A DNA stretch of 64,000 nt. Source: Streptomyces sp. SID12501. GTDB lineage: Bacteria; Actinomycetota; Actinomycetes; Streptomycetales; Streptomycetaceae. Below the pieces are notes generated by a model. That model made no database searches. It was not told the DNA's origin and worked only from the letters and a program-made list of their open reading frames with translations. The stretch is taken from positions 186,001-250,000 of the forward strand of contig NZ_JAAGLU010000009.1 in NCBI RefSeq assembly GCF_010550245.1, read 5' to 3'. Positions 1 through 7,897 of the stretch are shown piece by piece (position 1 is the stretch's first letter; every line of letters starts with the position of its first letter). A program made the translations under genes and the position numbers.

Positions 1-1
1 G

Positions 2-391
2 GCGTTGCGCGTGGACGGCTCGGCGGGGAGCTGGGTGGGGGTCTGGCGGCCCTCGGAGCGACAGGTGCGGCATCTTCCGGCGCCGGAGGGGTGGTTGCCG
101 GGGGCGGGGCTGTGGAGCAGGGACGGGGAGCTTCAACTGCCTTACGTGACGGGGGAGATGCCGTGCGGGGTGGCTCGACTGCGGGCCGAGAGGTCCGAAG
201 GGGTCGAGAGGTCCGAGGAGACCGCGGCGTGCGTGACGTTGGAGTCGGGAGCGGCGACAGGCCCGGAAACGACTGCTCCCGCGCCCGTCGCGGTGGCCCG
301 GCCGGTGCCGTTGCAACAGGCTCCGCTGGGGCGGCTCGTGGCGAAGGCAGGGAAGCCCGGTAACGAAGTGGCGAAGCTTGTAACGAACTAG
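2..391 (+). CDS. C-terminal part of an unrecognised protein (5' end outside window)
   Basis: The reading frame is already open at the left edge of the window and closes with TAG at 389-391, so only the last ~129 residues are visible. The visible part starts with a Trp/Pro/Gly-rich segment (WVGVWRPSE, WLPGAGLWS, LQLPYVTGEMPCGV) and ends in a low-complexity Ala/Pro/Val tail typical of Streptomyces C-termini. I do not recognise the family, and no catalytic motif or membrane segment can be seen. An in-frame TTG at position 5 is an unlikely real start because it lies at the window edge without a ribosome-binding site. Confidence 0.55.
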   Translation, partial: ALRVDGSAGSWVGVWRPSERQVRHLPAPEGWLPGAGLWSRDGELQLPYVTGEMPCGVARLRAERSEGVERSEETAACVTLESGAATGPETTAPAPVAVARPVPLQQAPLGRLVAKAGKPGNEVAKLVTN

Positions 392-487
392 TCCCGGTCG
401 GTGCGTGCGGCTCGTGTCACCCCGAGTTGTGCTGGTTAAGATCACCCGGCTGTAGAAAGATCATGTTGACGGGGTGAACACTTTCCG

Positions 488-655
488 ATGAACGACGCAA
501 GCACCATGCAGCCGCTGTCCGCCGATGCCCACGAGGCTACGGGCCACAGCAGTGGCTACGGCAGACACCGGGGGCCGGTCTCGGCCCACAACGACGAGAC
601 GGCCCCGCACGGCCGTCATCGCAAGCCGTCCGACCAGGCCGAGAACATGGCCTGA
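488..655 (+). CDS. Small 55-residue hydrophilic protein
   Basis: ATG at 488 opens a 55-codon frame ending in TGA at 653-655. The peptide is rich in His, Asp, Ser, Arg and Gly (it contains HSSGYGRHRGP and GRHRKPSDQAENMA), has no membrane segment or signal peptide, and should be soluble and probably disordered. A short purine stretch (GGGGTG) lies about 13 bases before the ATG. The gene stands alone between the truncated left-edge gene and a strong intrinsic terminator 21 bases after its stop, which supports a separate short transcript. I do not assign a function. Confidence 0.5.
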   Translation: MNDASTMQPLSADAHEATGHSSGYGRHRGPVSAHNDETAPHGRHRKPSDQAENMA

Positions 656-676
656 CGGTACGTCGAGCAACGTGCG

Positions 677-716
677 GCCCCGCCCGGTTGGCTGGTTACG
701 GGCGGGGCTGCTTTTT
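677..716. terminator. Intrinsic terminator
   Basis: A perfect 10-bp stem (GCCCCGCCCG at 677-686 pairing with CGGGCGGGGC at 699-708) with a 12-base loop is followed by TGCTTTTT. It ends the small gene at 488-655. It can also act on the leftward sdr transcript, whose stop lies at 745, although a U-run is present only for rightward transcription. Confidence 0.9.
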
Positions 717-744
717 GCTGTCAGGCGCTGTGCCGGCCGCTGCG

Positions 745-1719
745 TCAGGCGCGCTTGAGTCCGAGTACCTCCGCCGCCGCGAACGTCTCCCCGGCGGGCC
801 GCTCCGCGTAGTGCGGAGTGAGGAGCGCGTCCAGTTCGTCGTAGGTGAAGGTGTCCTGCTTGCTGTCGAACTTCGCGGCCACCCGCGGGCGTTCGACGAC
901 TGCGACCATCCCGCCATGGACGACGAGCAGCTGTCCGTTGACGTGTCCGGCGGCCGGGGACGCCAGGTAGCCGACGAGCGGGGCGACATGCTCGGGGGCG
1001 AGGGGGTCGAGGCTTCCGTGACCTTCCTCCGACCGCTCGACGCCCTGGAAGACGTCCTCGGTCATACGGGTCCGGGCGCGGGGGCAGATGGCGTTCGCCG
1101 TGACGCCGTACTTGGCGAGGGCGAGGGCCGTGGAGGTGGTCAGGCCGACGATTCCGCCTTTCGCGGCGGCGTAGTTGGGCTGTCCGGCCGAGCCGGCGAG
1201 AAACGCCTCCGAGGAGGTGTTCACGATCCGCCCGTACACCGGTGCGCCGGTCGCCTTGGCGCGCTCCCGCCAGTGCGCGGCGGCGAAGTGGGTCGTGTTG
1301 AAGTGCCCCTTGAGGTGAACCCGTATGACGGCGTCCCACTCCCCCTCCGTCATGGAGAAGACCATGCGGTCGCGCAGGATGCCCGCGTTGTTGACGAGGA
1401 CGTCCAGCTTTCCGAACTCGGCGATCGCCAACTCGACCAGTTCACGCGCCTGTTCGTGATCGGCGACGTCTCCGGTGTGGGCGATCGCCGTGCCGCCCGC
1501 CGCGCGGATCTCGGCGGCGACCTCCTCAGCGGGGGTGGCGGACGCCTCGCCGGAGCCGTCCCGGCCGGGCTGCCCGTAGTCGTTGACGACGACGGCCGCG
1601 CCGAGCCGGGCCAGTTCCAGCGCCTCGACCCGGCCCAGACCGCGCCCCGCACCCGTGACGATCGCGGCGAGTCCCTCAAGTGGCAGTGACGGTGGCAATG
1701 ACGGTGACAGTGGTGACAT
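745..1719 (-). CDS. SDR-family oxidoreductase (3-hydroxyacyl-CoA/steroid dehydrogenase type)
   Basis: A 324-residue short-chain dehydrogenase. The NAD(P)-binding motif TGAGRGLG is at residues 22-29, NNAG at 110-113, catalytic Ser at about 169, and the YxxxK pair at Tyr183/Lys187. The sequence around GAAVVVNDYG resembles the dehydrogenase half of peroxisomal MFE-2, so a (3R)-hydroxyacyl-CoA or hydroxysteroid substrate is the best inference. It is longer than a minimal SDR (~250), with a C-terminal extension after residue 260. The ATG at 1719 lies 9 bases after the alcohol dehydrogenase stop, so the two are co-transcribed. The first codons form an imperfect tandem repeat encoding SPLSPSLPPSLP. 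It is the third gene of a maoC-adh-sdr operon with a KstR-type operator upstream. Confidence 0.9.
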   Translation of the reverse strand: MSPLSPSLPPSLPLEGLAAIVTGAGRGLGRVEALELARLGAAVVVNDYGQPGRDGSGEASATPAEEVAAEIRAAGGTAIAHTGDVADHEQARELVELAIAEFGKLDVLVNNAGILRDRMVFSMTEGEWDAVIRVHLKGHFNTTHFAAAHWRERAKATGAPVYGRIVNTSSEAFLAGSAGQPNYAAAKGGIVGLTTSTALALAKYGVTANAICPRARTRMTEDVFQGVERSEEGHGSLDPLAPEHVAPLVGYLASPAAGHVNGQLLVVHGGMVAVVERPRVAAKFDSKQDTFTYDELDALLTPHYAERPAGETFAAAEVLGLKRA

Positions 1720-1728
1720 CGGCGTCCC

Positions 1729-2805
1729 TCAGATCTCGATGCACGTACGCAGCGCGGTTCCGGTGCGCATCTGGTCGAGGGCCTCGTTGATGCCGGAGAG
1801 CGGTACGCGGTGGGTGATGAGGCCCGCGAGGTCGACGCGTCCGGCACGCCAGAGGGCGATCGTGCGCTCGTAGGACCGCAGAACGTCGCCGCCGCCGTAC
1901 ATGGACGGCAGGATGCGCTTCTCGTCGAAGAACAGCTCGAACATGTTGAGTTGGAGGTTGTCGTCCATGGCGCCCGCACCGACGACGACCATGGTGCCGC
2001 CGCGCCGGGTGGTGTCGTAGGCGGTGCGGGCGGTGGCGGAGCGGCCGACGACCTCGAATACGTAGTCGAACCCCTCGCCGCCGGTGACCTGTTGCTTGGC
2101 GTCGGCCAGCTCGTCCGGTGAAACGGCCCTCGTGGCACCGAACTTGAGGGCCGCCTCCCGGCGTGAGAGCACGGGGTCGACGGCGACGATCTCGGCGGCG
2201 CCCTGGAGCCGCGCGCCCTGTATCGCGGAGATGCCGACGCCTCCGCAGCCGATGACGGCGACCGACGAACCGGCCTGCACATCAGCGGTGTTGAGGGCGG
2301 CGCCGAGTCCGGTGGTCACACCGCAGCCGATGAGGGCGGCGATGTCGAAGGGCACGTCGTCGGGGATGGGCACCGCGCAGCCGGCGTCGACGACGACCTC
2401 CTCGGCGAAGGTGCCGGTGCCGGCCATGCCGAAGATGTCGCCGCCGGGGCGCCGGAAGTTGGGGGTGCCCGCGTTCATGAACCCGGCGAGACACAGTTCG
2501 GTCTGGCCGCGCTTGCACGCAGGACATACGCCGCAGGCGGGCAGCCAGCAGACGACGACCCGGTCACCGGGCTTCACATGGCTTACGCCGTCCCCGACTT
2601 CGAGGATCTCGCCCGCGCCTTCGTGGCCGGGGACGAAGGGCGCCGGCTGCGGCAGTACGCCGTTCATCGCGGAGAGGTCCGAGTGGCACAGCCCGGTGGC
2701 CCGGACCCGGATCCTCACCTTGCCGGGACCGAAGCCCACGGCCTCGACGTCGTCCAGGATGTCGAGCTTGTCCTGCCCGATCTCATGCAGTACGGCTGCG
2801 CGCAT
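1729..2805 (-). CDS. Zinc-dependent alcohol dehydrogenase (MDR superfamily)
   Basis: A 358-residue medium-chain dehydrogenase. Catalytic-zinc ligands are Cys40, His61-Glu62 and Cys161. The structural zinc is held by Cys91, Cys94, Cys97 and Cys105 (CGVCPACKRGQTELC), and the Rossmann motif GCGGVG is at 186-191. The overall pattern fits the class III-like, NAD-dependent AdhD/AdhX enzymes of actinobacteria, which oxidise primary alcohols to aldehydes. It is the middle gene of the operon. The gap to the upstream maoC is 93 bases and holds an imperfect tandem repeat. In a steroid side-chain context it could oxidise a C26 alcohol, but that is inference. Confidence 0.92.
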   Translation of the reverse strand: MRAAVLHEIGQDKLDILDDVEAVGFGPGKVRIRVRATGLCHSDLSAMNGVLPQPAPFVPGHEGAGEILEVGDGVSHVKPGDRVVVCWLPACGVCPACKRGQTELCLAGFMNAGTPNFRRPGGDIFGMAGTGTFAEEVVVDAGCAVPIPDDVPFDIAALIGCGVTTGLGAALNTADVQAGSSVAVIGCGGVGISAIQGARLQGAAEIVAVDPVLSRREAALKFGATRAVSPDELADAKQQVTGGEGFDYVFEVVGRSATARTAYDTTRRGGTMVVVGAGAMDDNLQLNMFELFFDEKRILPSMYGGGDVLRSYERTIALWRAGRVDLAGLITHRVPLSGINEALDQMRTGTALRTCIEI

Positions 2806-2825
2806 TGGTGCGGCTCCCTTCGGGG

Positions 2826-2880
2826 ACCTACAGGGATGTACAGGGATGTGCAGGGAGTACAGGGACGTACGAGTGCGTGT
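2826..2880. repeat. Imperfect tandem repeats in the maoC-adh gap
   Basis: Several degenerate copies of a TACAGGGATG-like unit follow one another (TACAGGGATG, TACAGGGATG, TGCAGGGAG, TACAGGGACG). They fill most of the 93-base gap between the leftward maoC and adh genes. No hairpin or promoter is obvious. The array may just be slippage-prone spacer. Confidence 0.6.
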
Positions 2881-2898
2881 ACGTGTGCGCGGTCATGG

Positions 2899-3759
2899 TC
2901 ACGAGTGTTCGACGACCGTGTCGGCCAGTACCGGCGCCTCGTCCCGATCGACGGCGGTGACCGACACCTGGACGCGGTCCGGTTCGTGCGTCCACATCCG
3001 GATACGGAGGGTCTCCCCGGGGAACACGACCCCGGCGAAGCGGGTGCGGTACGCGCGGACCCGGCCGACGTCCCCGCCGAGCACCGTGTCGACGACCGCC
3101 TTCAGCGTCATGCCGTAGGTGCACAGGCCGTGCAGGATGGGCCGCTCGAACCCGGCGCGGGCGGCGAAGTCGGGGTCGGCGTGCAGCGGGTTCCAGTCGC
3201 CGGAGAGCCGGTAGAGCAGCGCCTGGTCGTCGCGGACGGTCCGCTCGACGACCTTCGCGGGCTCGGTGTCGGGCGCCGGGAGCCGGTTCGAGGGTCCCCT
3301 GTCACCGCCCCATCCGCCCTCTCCGCGTACGAAGATCTGCGCGTCGCTCGTCCACAACGGCCCTTCAGCGTCGGCGACTTCGGTGCGCATGACGAGGATC
3401 GCCGCGTTGCCCTTGTCGTACACGGCGGCGATGCTCCCGGTGGCGCGCGCCTTGCCCTCGACCGGGATCGGACGGTGCAGCTCGATGCTCTGGCCGCCGT
3501 GCAGGACGTGGGCGAGGTCGACGTCGACACCGGGCATGGAGAGACCGCTGATCACGTCCGGGGAGTCGTTGCCGGCGACGGTGGCGAAGCTGGGCAGGAC
3601 GTGCAGCCGGGATTCGAGGGTGTAGCGCAGCTCGCCGGGGTCGGTCGCCGGGACGCCTGCGCCGATGCCGAGGTGGTAGAGCTGGACGTCCTTGCGACCC
3701 CAGGCGATCTCTGCGGACCGGGGTTCGGCGGCGACGGCCTTGGCGGCGTCAATGGGCAT
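2899..3759 (-). CDS. MaoC-family (R)-specific enoyl-CoA hydratase
   Basis: A 286-residue double hot-dog protein of the hydratase 2 type. The second hot-dog carries the hydratase 2 signature YRLSGDWNPLHADPDFA with catalytic Asp188 and His193. The N-terminal half (residues ~1-150) is the degenerate first hot-dog. It hydrates trans-2-enoyl-CoA to (3R)-hydroxyacyl-CoA, matching the adjacent SDR's expected substrate. The ATG at 3757-3759 was chosen over an upstream in-frame start at 3819 because AGGAG lies just before it (CCAGGAGCCCC). It is the first gene of the maoC-adh-sdr operon. A KstR-type palindrome (3905-3918) and a CTGACG palindrome (3969-3983) sit upstream. Confidence 0.92.
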   Translation of the reverse strand: MPIDAAKAVAAEPRSAEIAWGRKDVQLYHLGIGAGVPATDPGELRYTLESRLHVLPSFATVAGNDSPDVISGLSMPGVDVDLAHVLHGGQSIELHRPIPVEGKARATGSIAAVYDKGNAAILVMRTEVADAEGPLWTSDAQIFVRGEGGWGGDRGPSNRLPAPDTEPAKVVERTVRDDQALLYRLSGDWNPLHADPDFAARAGFERPILHGLCTYGMTLKAVVDTVLGGDVGRVRAYRTRFAGVVFPGETLRIRMWTHEPDRVQVSVTAVDRDEAPVLADTVVEHS

Positions 3760-3904
3760 GGGGCTCCTGGTCGACTGGCGGGACGGACATCCCACACGAC
3801 AGACATCTCGCAGGGACATCTCACAGGACGGAAATCTGGCGGGACTGAGACCTCGGTACGACCGTCCGCACCGTCGGCCGCACCGAGGTCGATACGGGCC
3901 GTTC

Positions 3905-3918
3905 TAGAACGGGTTCCA
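3905..3918. promoter_or_regulatory. KstR-type operator upstream of maoC
   Basis: TAGAACGGGTTCCA fits the published KstR consensus TNNAACNNGTTNNA at all fixed positions. It lies ~145 bases upstream of maoC and ~170 upstream of the divergent histidine kinase start. The same pattern occurs beside the kstR-like gene and at the ALDH/MBL and thiolase/P450 promoters of this window. Confidence 0.75.
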
Positions 3919-3968
3919 GCCCGGCGCCCCCTGTTGTATAGCCGAGCGGTCCTGAGTTGTGAATACTC

Positions 3969-3983
3969 CTGACGATGCGTCAG
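3969..3983. promoter_or_regulatory. CTGACG-N3-CGTCAG palindrome between maoC and histidine kinase
   Basis: CTGACG-ATG-CGTCAG is a perfect inverted repeat with 6-base arms and a 3-base spacer. It is about 210 bases upstream of maoC and 108 bases before the kinase start. The motif recurs at 12468, 20096 and (one mismatch) 41228, always at promoters of steroid-type genes. The size and symmetry fit a TetR-family operator. The regulator is unknown. Confidence 0.65.
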
Positions 3984-4090
3984 CTCAGCGATCCCGGACC
4001 GGCCGGCACACCGGGCCGGGACATTTGTCCTGCCGGAGTCCGTACATCGGCATCTGCCCGGCGTGCCCCTCGCTTCGTACGCTGTCGTCC

Positions 4091-5515
4091 ATGTTCTGGA
4101 TGCGAGAGGCCGCCTGCCAGGTGGGCGAGTGGCGGGCCGAACGGGTGCGCTGGCGGGCGGACATGGCGCGGTACAAGGCTGCCCGGCGGGCCGCGCGGAA
4201 GTCGGGCGGCCGGATGCCGGAGCCGGAGAACCCGGGCCCGCCACCCACCGGATTCGCCCTGCTGCCCTGGCTGCTGATGGGCATGGGCTCCTTCTCCAAC
4301 CTGCTCCAGGGCCGGACCCCGCTGCCCTGGATCGGCGCCCTGGGCCTGCTCACCTTCAACTCCCTCTACATCTACGTCACGTTCCGCGCCTTCTCGAAGG
4401 AGACGCGGGACGCCAGATCGACGCGGGTGGCGCTCGTCGTGATGGGCGCGGTGACCTGCGCGCTGGCGATCGTCTACGGCGGCAGCTGGCTCTACTTCTT
4501 CCCGCTGCTCGGGCTGGCCACGGGCGCGGTGATGCGGGGCCCGTGGCTGGGCAGCACCGGACTCGCGCTCACCGCCCTCGCGGCGACGGTCTCCTCGGTC
4601 CGGGAGGGCTGGGACGCGCTGAACGTGGCATACGGGACCTTCCTGTCGACGATGGTGACGGCGGCGATCCTGTCCCTGACCGAGGCGGTACGTGAACTGC
4701 GGGCGGCGCGTGAGGAGTTGGCGCGCCGCGCGGTCGAGGAGGAACGGCTCCGCTTCTCCCGCGACCTGCACGATCTGCTGGGCCACACCCTGTCCGTGAT
4801 CGTGGTGAAGTCGGAGGCGGCCCGGCGGCTGGCGCCCCGGGACATGGACGCCGCCCTGCTCCAGATCACGGACATCGAGTCGGTGGGCCGCCAGGCCCTG
4901 ACGGAGATCCGCGAGGCGGTGACCGGCTACCGGCAGGGCAGCCTGGCCACGGAGCTGGACCGGGCGGACTCGGTCCTGACGGCGGCGGCCGTCACTCCGG
5001 TGATCCACCGCTCGGGCGCGCCCCTGCCGTCGCCGACGGAGGCACTGTTGGGCTGGGTGGTACGGGAGGCGGTCACGAACGTCCTGCGGCACAGCCGTGC
5101 CACCCGCTGCGAGATCACGGTGGAGGGCGCGGGCGTGGAGGGCCTGGGAGTGGAGGGCACGGGCGGGCGGGTGCGGCTGACTGTCGCGGACAACGGGACG
5201 GGCGTGACGCTGCCCGCTGAGGCCGCCCGGACGGGTATCGGCGGTACGGGGCTCAAGGGTCTGACGGAACGCCTGGCGGCGGCGGGAGGCTCGCTGTCGG
5301 CGGGTCCGATGCCTCGGGGCGGGTTCCTGGTGACGGCCGAACTGCCCGACCTGCCACACCTGTCCGACCTGCCACACCTGGCGGCCGAAACGCCTTCCCC
5401 TGCATCTTCTTCGTCGCCGTCACGGTCACCGTCACCTTCTTCATCGTCCTCTTCCTCTCTTTCGGCCTCTCCTTCCCAGGTCAACCCCCACATCCGCCCT
5501 ACCCTTACTCCGTGA
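4091..5515 (+). CDS. DesK/NarX-type sensor histidine kinase
   Basis: A 474-residue membrane kinase. Residues ~50-200 hold about five hydrophobic segments. A HisKA_3 phosphoacceptor follows, with His227 in FSRDLHDLLGHTLS, and then a HATPase domain (N box REAVTNVLRHS, G motifs VADNGTG and GIGGTGLKGL). The C-terminal ~50 residues are a Ser/Pro-rich low-complexity tail. The ATG at 4091 was preferred because the upstream extension has no domain and poor codon bias. The stop overlaps the regulator start (GTGA), so the pair is translationally coupled. The stimulus is unknown; DesK relatives sense membrane state. Its promoter region is shared with the maoC operon and contains two palindromic operators. 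Confidence 0.9.
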   Translation: MFWMREAACQVGEWRAERVRWRADMARYKAARRAARKSGGRMPEPENPGPPPTGFALLPWLLMGMGSFSNLLQGRTPLPWIGALGLLTFNSLYIYVTFRAFSKETRDARSTRVALVVMGAVTCALAIVYGGSWLYFFPLLGLATGAVMRGPWLGSTGLALTALAATVSSVREGWDALNVAYGTFLSTMVTAAILSLTEAVRELRAAREELARRAVEEERLRFSRDLHDLLGHTLSVIVVKSEAARRLAPRDMDAALLQITDIESVGRQALTEIREAVTGYRQGSLATELDRADSVLTAAAVTPVIHRSGAPLPSPTEALLGWVVREAVTNVLRHSRATRCEITVEGAGVEGLGVEGTGGRVRLTVADNGTGVTLPAEAARTGIGGTGLKGLTERLAAAGGSLSAGPMPRGGFLVTAELPDLPHLSDLPHLAAETPSPASSSSPSRSPSPSSSSSSSLSASPSQVNPHIRPTLTP

Positions 5516-6153
5516 ACGAGATGCCCCGGGACTACCGTCCCTCGAAGTCCATCAGGGTCCTCCTCGCCGAGGACCAGCAGATGATGCGAGGTGCTCTCGC
5601 CCTGTTGCTCGGGATGGAGCCGGACATCACCGTCGTCGCCCAGGTCGCGGCCGGTGACGCGATCGTCGACGCTGCGCTGCTGCACCGCCCGGACGTGGCG
5701 CTCCTCGACATCGAGCTGCCGGGTATCAGCGGACTGGACGCCGCCGCCCGACTCCGCGACGAGGCCCCGGACTGCCGGGTGCTGATCCTGACCACCTTCG
5801 GCCGCCCCGGCTATCTGCGCCGGGCCATGGAGGCGGGGGCCGCCGGTTTCCTCGTCAAGGACGGGCCCGTGGAGGAGTTGGCGGCGGCGATCCGCCGTGT
5901 GCTGACGGGGGAGACGGTCATCGACCCGGCCCTTGCCGCGGCTGCGCTGAGCGCAGGGCCCAATCCGCTCACGGCTCGCGAGTGCGAGGTTCTGAAGGCC
6001 TCGGTGGACGGGGCGACGGTCGCCGATGTCGCCGGCAGGCTTCATCTCTCCGAGTCGACGGTCCGGAACTATCTGTCGGCGGCCATCGGTAAGACCGGGA
6101 CCCGTAACCGGATGGAGGCGGTGCGGGAGGCTCGGCAGCAGGGGTGGCTCTAG
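5512..6153 (+). CDS. NarL/DesR-type response regulator
   Basis: A 213-residue regulator with an N-terminal receiver domain (phosphoacceptor Asp66 in LLDIELPG, conserved Lys in VKDGP) and a C-terminal LuxR/GerE helix-turn-helix (LTARECEVLKAS, LSESTVRNYLS). It starts with GTG at 5512, overlapping the kinase stop by three bases; an in-frame ATG at 5521 is a weaker alternative. It is the cognate output of the adjacent kinase. Confidence 0.93.
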   Translation: MNEMPRDYRPSKSIRVLLAEDQQMMRGALALLLGMEPDITVVAQVAAGDAIVDAALLHRPDVALLDIELPGISGLDAAARLRDEAPDCRVLILTTFGRPGYLRRAMEAGAAGFLVKDGPVEELAAAIRRVLTGETVIDPALAAAALSAGPNPLTARECEVLKASVDGATVADVAGRLHLSESTVRNYLSAAIGKTGTRNRMEAVREARQQGWL

Positions 6154-6235
6154 GCTTTAGCTGCTTCGGCGTGGGCCCGGCGCTTGCAGCGGCCCGCGGT
6201 GCGGTTCTCGGCCCCGCCACCGAGCTCCTCCCCCG

Positions 6236-7078
6236 CTACCCGGTCACCTTCACCGACTTGAACGCCCTCTCCTCCCCTCCCAAGCACACGAACCAGGCCG
6301 CCTGAGACCCCGCGACCGGCCTGATCACCGGCTCCTCGCTGTTCAGCTCGTAGTTCGCCGGGACCTTGCGGGCGACCGATGTGGTGCCGTCGTCCCAGGT
6401 GCAGGTGACCGTCCGGGCCGTGGGGGCCACCTCGCCGATCACCAGGCGATGCACGGCTCCGACCTTGAGGGTGTCGTTCCGTTCCAGTGGCATCGCGGCC
6501 GACTGCAGATCCGTACCGGACATGGTGTTGGTCTTGTCGATCTCGCCAAACATCACCTGCGTCCCGCTGCCGCCGACGACACGGTGGACGACGAAAAAGC
6601 CCTTGCCCACCAGGTCCTTGGGGATCTTCGCGTCAGGCGGACTCACTCCTTCCTCGGCCATGGAATCGAACTGCCGCACCGCCTCCGCCTCGTTCCTCGG
6701 TGCTCCCCAGATGTCGATGGTGACTCGCCACTCCACCCCCCGGTCCGTGCCCGTCGCGATCGTGGTCCGCTGAGGCTCGTACACGTGCCGCTCCTCCGCC
6801 GTCTGTGGCTGGATCGCCGCCTGGTTCACTCCGTCGCCGTTGCCGTCGCCGATGCCCGCCAGGGCCAGGGTTCCCGTCGACGCGGCGATCACCAGGGCCG
6901 CCGCCGACGCCACCGCCCAGCGGCGGGCCCTGCGGCGACGGCCGCCGCGGACCACCGCCTGGTAGGGGGCTATGCCGATCTCGACCTCGTCCGCCGCGCC
7001 GGCCAGCAGAAAGGTGATGTCCGTGTGTGCGGTGTCGCCGTGTGCCATGTCCTGGTTCTTCTCCCGGTCCGCGCTCAT
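6236..7078 (-). CDS. Membrane-anchored partner (putative anti-sigma factor) of the SigE-type sigma factor
   Basis: A 280-residue protein with a short cytoplasmic N-terminal region (residues 1-45, ending in Arg-rich RRRRARR), one transmembrane helix at ~50-70, and an extracytoplasmic domain of ~210 residues that I cannot assign to a family. The ATG at 7076-7078 overlaps the sigma factor stop (ATGA), so the pair is coupled. Position and topology are those of anti-sigma factors of SigE-family ECF genes in Streptomyces. No zinc-binding HxxxCxxC motif is seen, so the anti-sigma role is inference from context. Confidence 0.8.
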   Translation of the reverse strand: MSADREKNQDMAHGDTAHTDITFLLAGAADEVEIGIAPYQAVVRGGRRRRARRWAVASAAALVIAASTGTLALAGIGDGNGDGVNQAAIQPQTAEERHVYEPQRTTIATGTDRGVEWRVTIDIWGAPRNEAEAVRQFDSMAEEGVSPPDAKIPKDLVGKGFFVVHRVVGGSGTQVMFGEIDKTNTMSGTDLQSAAMPLERNDTLKVGAVHRLVIGEVAPTARTVTCTWDDGTTSVARKVPANYELNSEEPVIRPVAGSQAAWFVCLGGEERAFKSVKVTG

Positions 7079-7623
7079 CACTTCCGCCCTCCGTGTGTCA
7101 CCGTCTCGGCCAGGCCCGGTATGGCGCGGAGTTTCGCGATCCCCTTGGCCGCGCTGCTCTTCACCGCGCCCACCGAGCAGCCCATCGCCTGTGCGGCCTG
7201 CGTCTCGGTCAGGTCCTCCCAGTACCGCAGCACCACCGCCTCCCGCTGCCGGGGCGGCAGCTGGGCCAGCGCCTTGAGTAGCGCCCCTCGGTCGTCGGCC
7301 CTGGCGATGTGGTCGCCGGTGTCGGGCAGCTCGTGCGCCAGGCCCTCGTCGTCCTTGGGCGCCAGGAACTCCTTGAGCCGCCTGCGGTGCTTGCGTGCGT
7401 GCGCGTTGATCATCACGCGCCGCACATACGCCTCCGGGTCGTCGGCCGAACCGACTCTCCGCCAGGCCACATAGACCTGTTCCAGCGTCGACTGGACCAG
7501 GTCCTCCGCCGCGTGCTGCTCCCCCGTGAGCAGAAACGCCGTACGCATCAGCCTTGGCCAGCGGCCGATGACGAAGCTCTGGAACTCCTCGTCCCGAGCC
7601 ACTTTCCGATCCCGTTCCCCCAT
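7078..7623 (-). CDS. SigE-family ECF RNA polymerase sigma factor
   Basis: A 181-residue sigma-70 family protein with region 2 (FQSFVIGRWPRLMRTAFLL, AEDLVQSTLEQVYVAWRRV) and region 4 (LPPRQREAVVLRYWEDLTE, GCSVGAVKSSAAKGIAKLR). It matches the Streptomyces SigE-like subfamily. The ATG at 7621-7623 was chosen because AGGAGGTG lies four bases upstream; an in-frame start two codons earlier overlaps that site. It directs RNA polymerase to stress or envelope promoters, probably held inactive by the coupled membrane protein. Confidence 0.92.
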   Translation of the reverse strand: MGERDRKVARDEEFQSFVIGRWPRLMRTAFLLTGEQHAAEDLVQSTLEQVYVAWRRVGSADDPEAYVRRVMINAHARKHRRRLKEFLAPKDDEGLAHELPDTGDHIARADDRGALLKALAQLPPRQREAVVLRYWEDLTETQAAQAMGCSVGAVKSSAAKGIAKLRAIPGLAETVTHGGRK

Positions 7624-7897
7624 GAGCACCTCCTAGATGTTCAAAGGAGTCCATGAGCCGCCCAAATCGTTGCCCCGATCCCAGAACATTTTCTGTGAGC
7701 CCGCACAGAACGGCAGACAGAACGGCAGACGGGACAGCAGAGAGGACGCCGAACGGGGCCGGACACGTGACGGCAAATCAGATTCCCACGAGCAGGTCAA
7801 GGATTAGTTAGTACGCCAAAACATCGGAATAGTTGCCCAGGCACACGGGTTCATCTCACACGTACCCCCGCCCGGACCTGCCTGGAGGCCCCACCCC

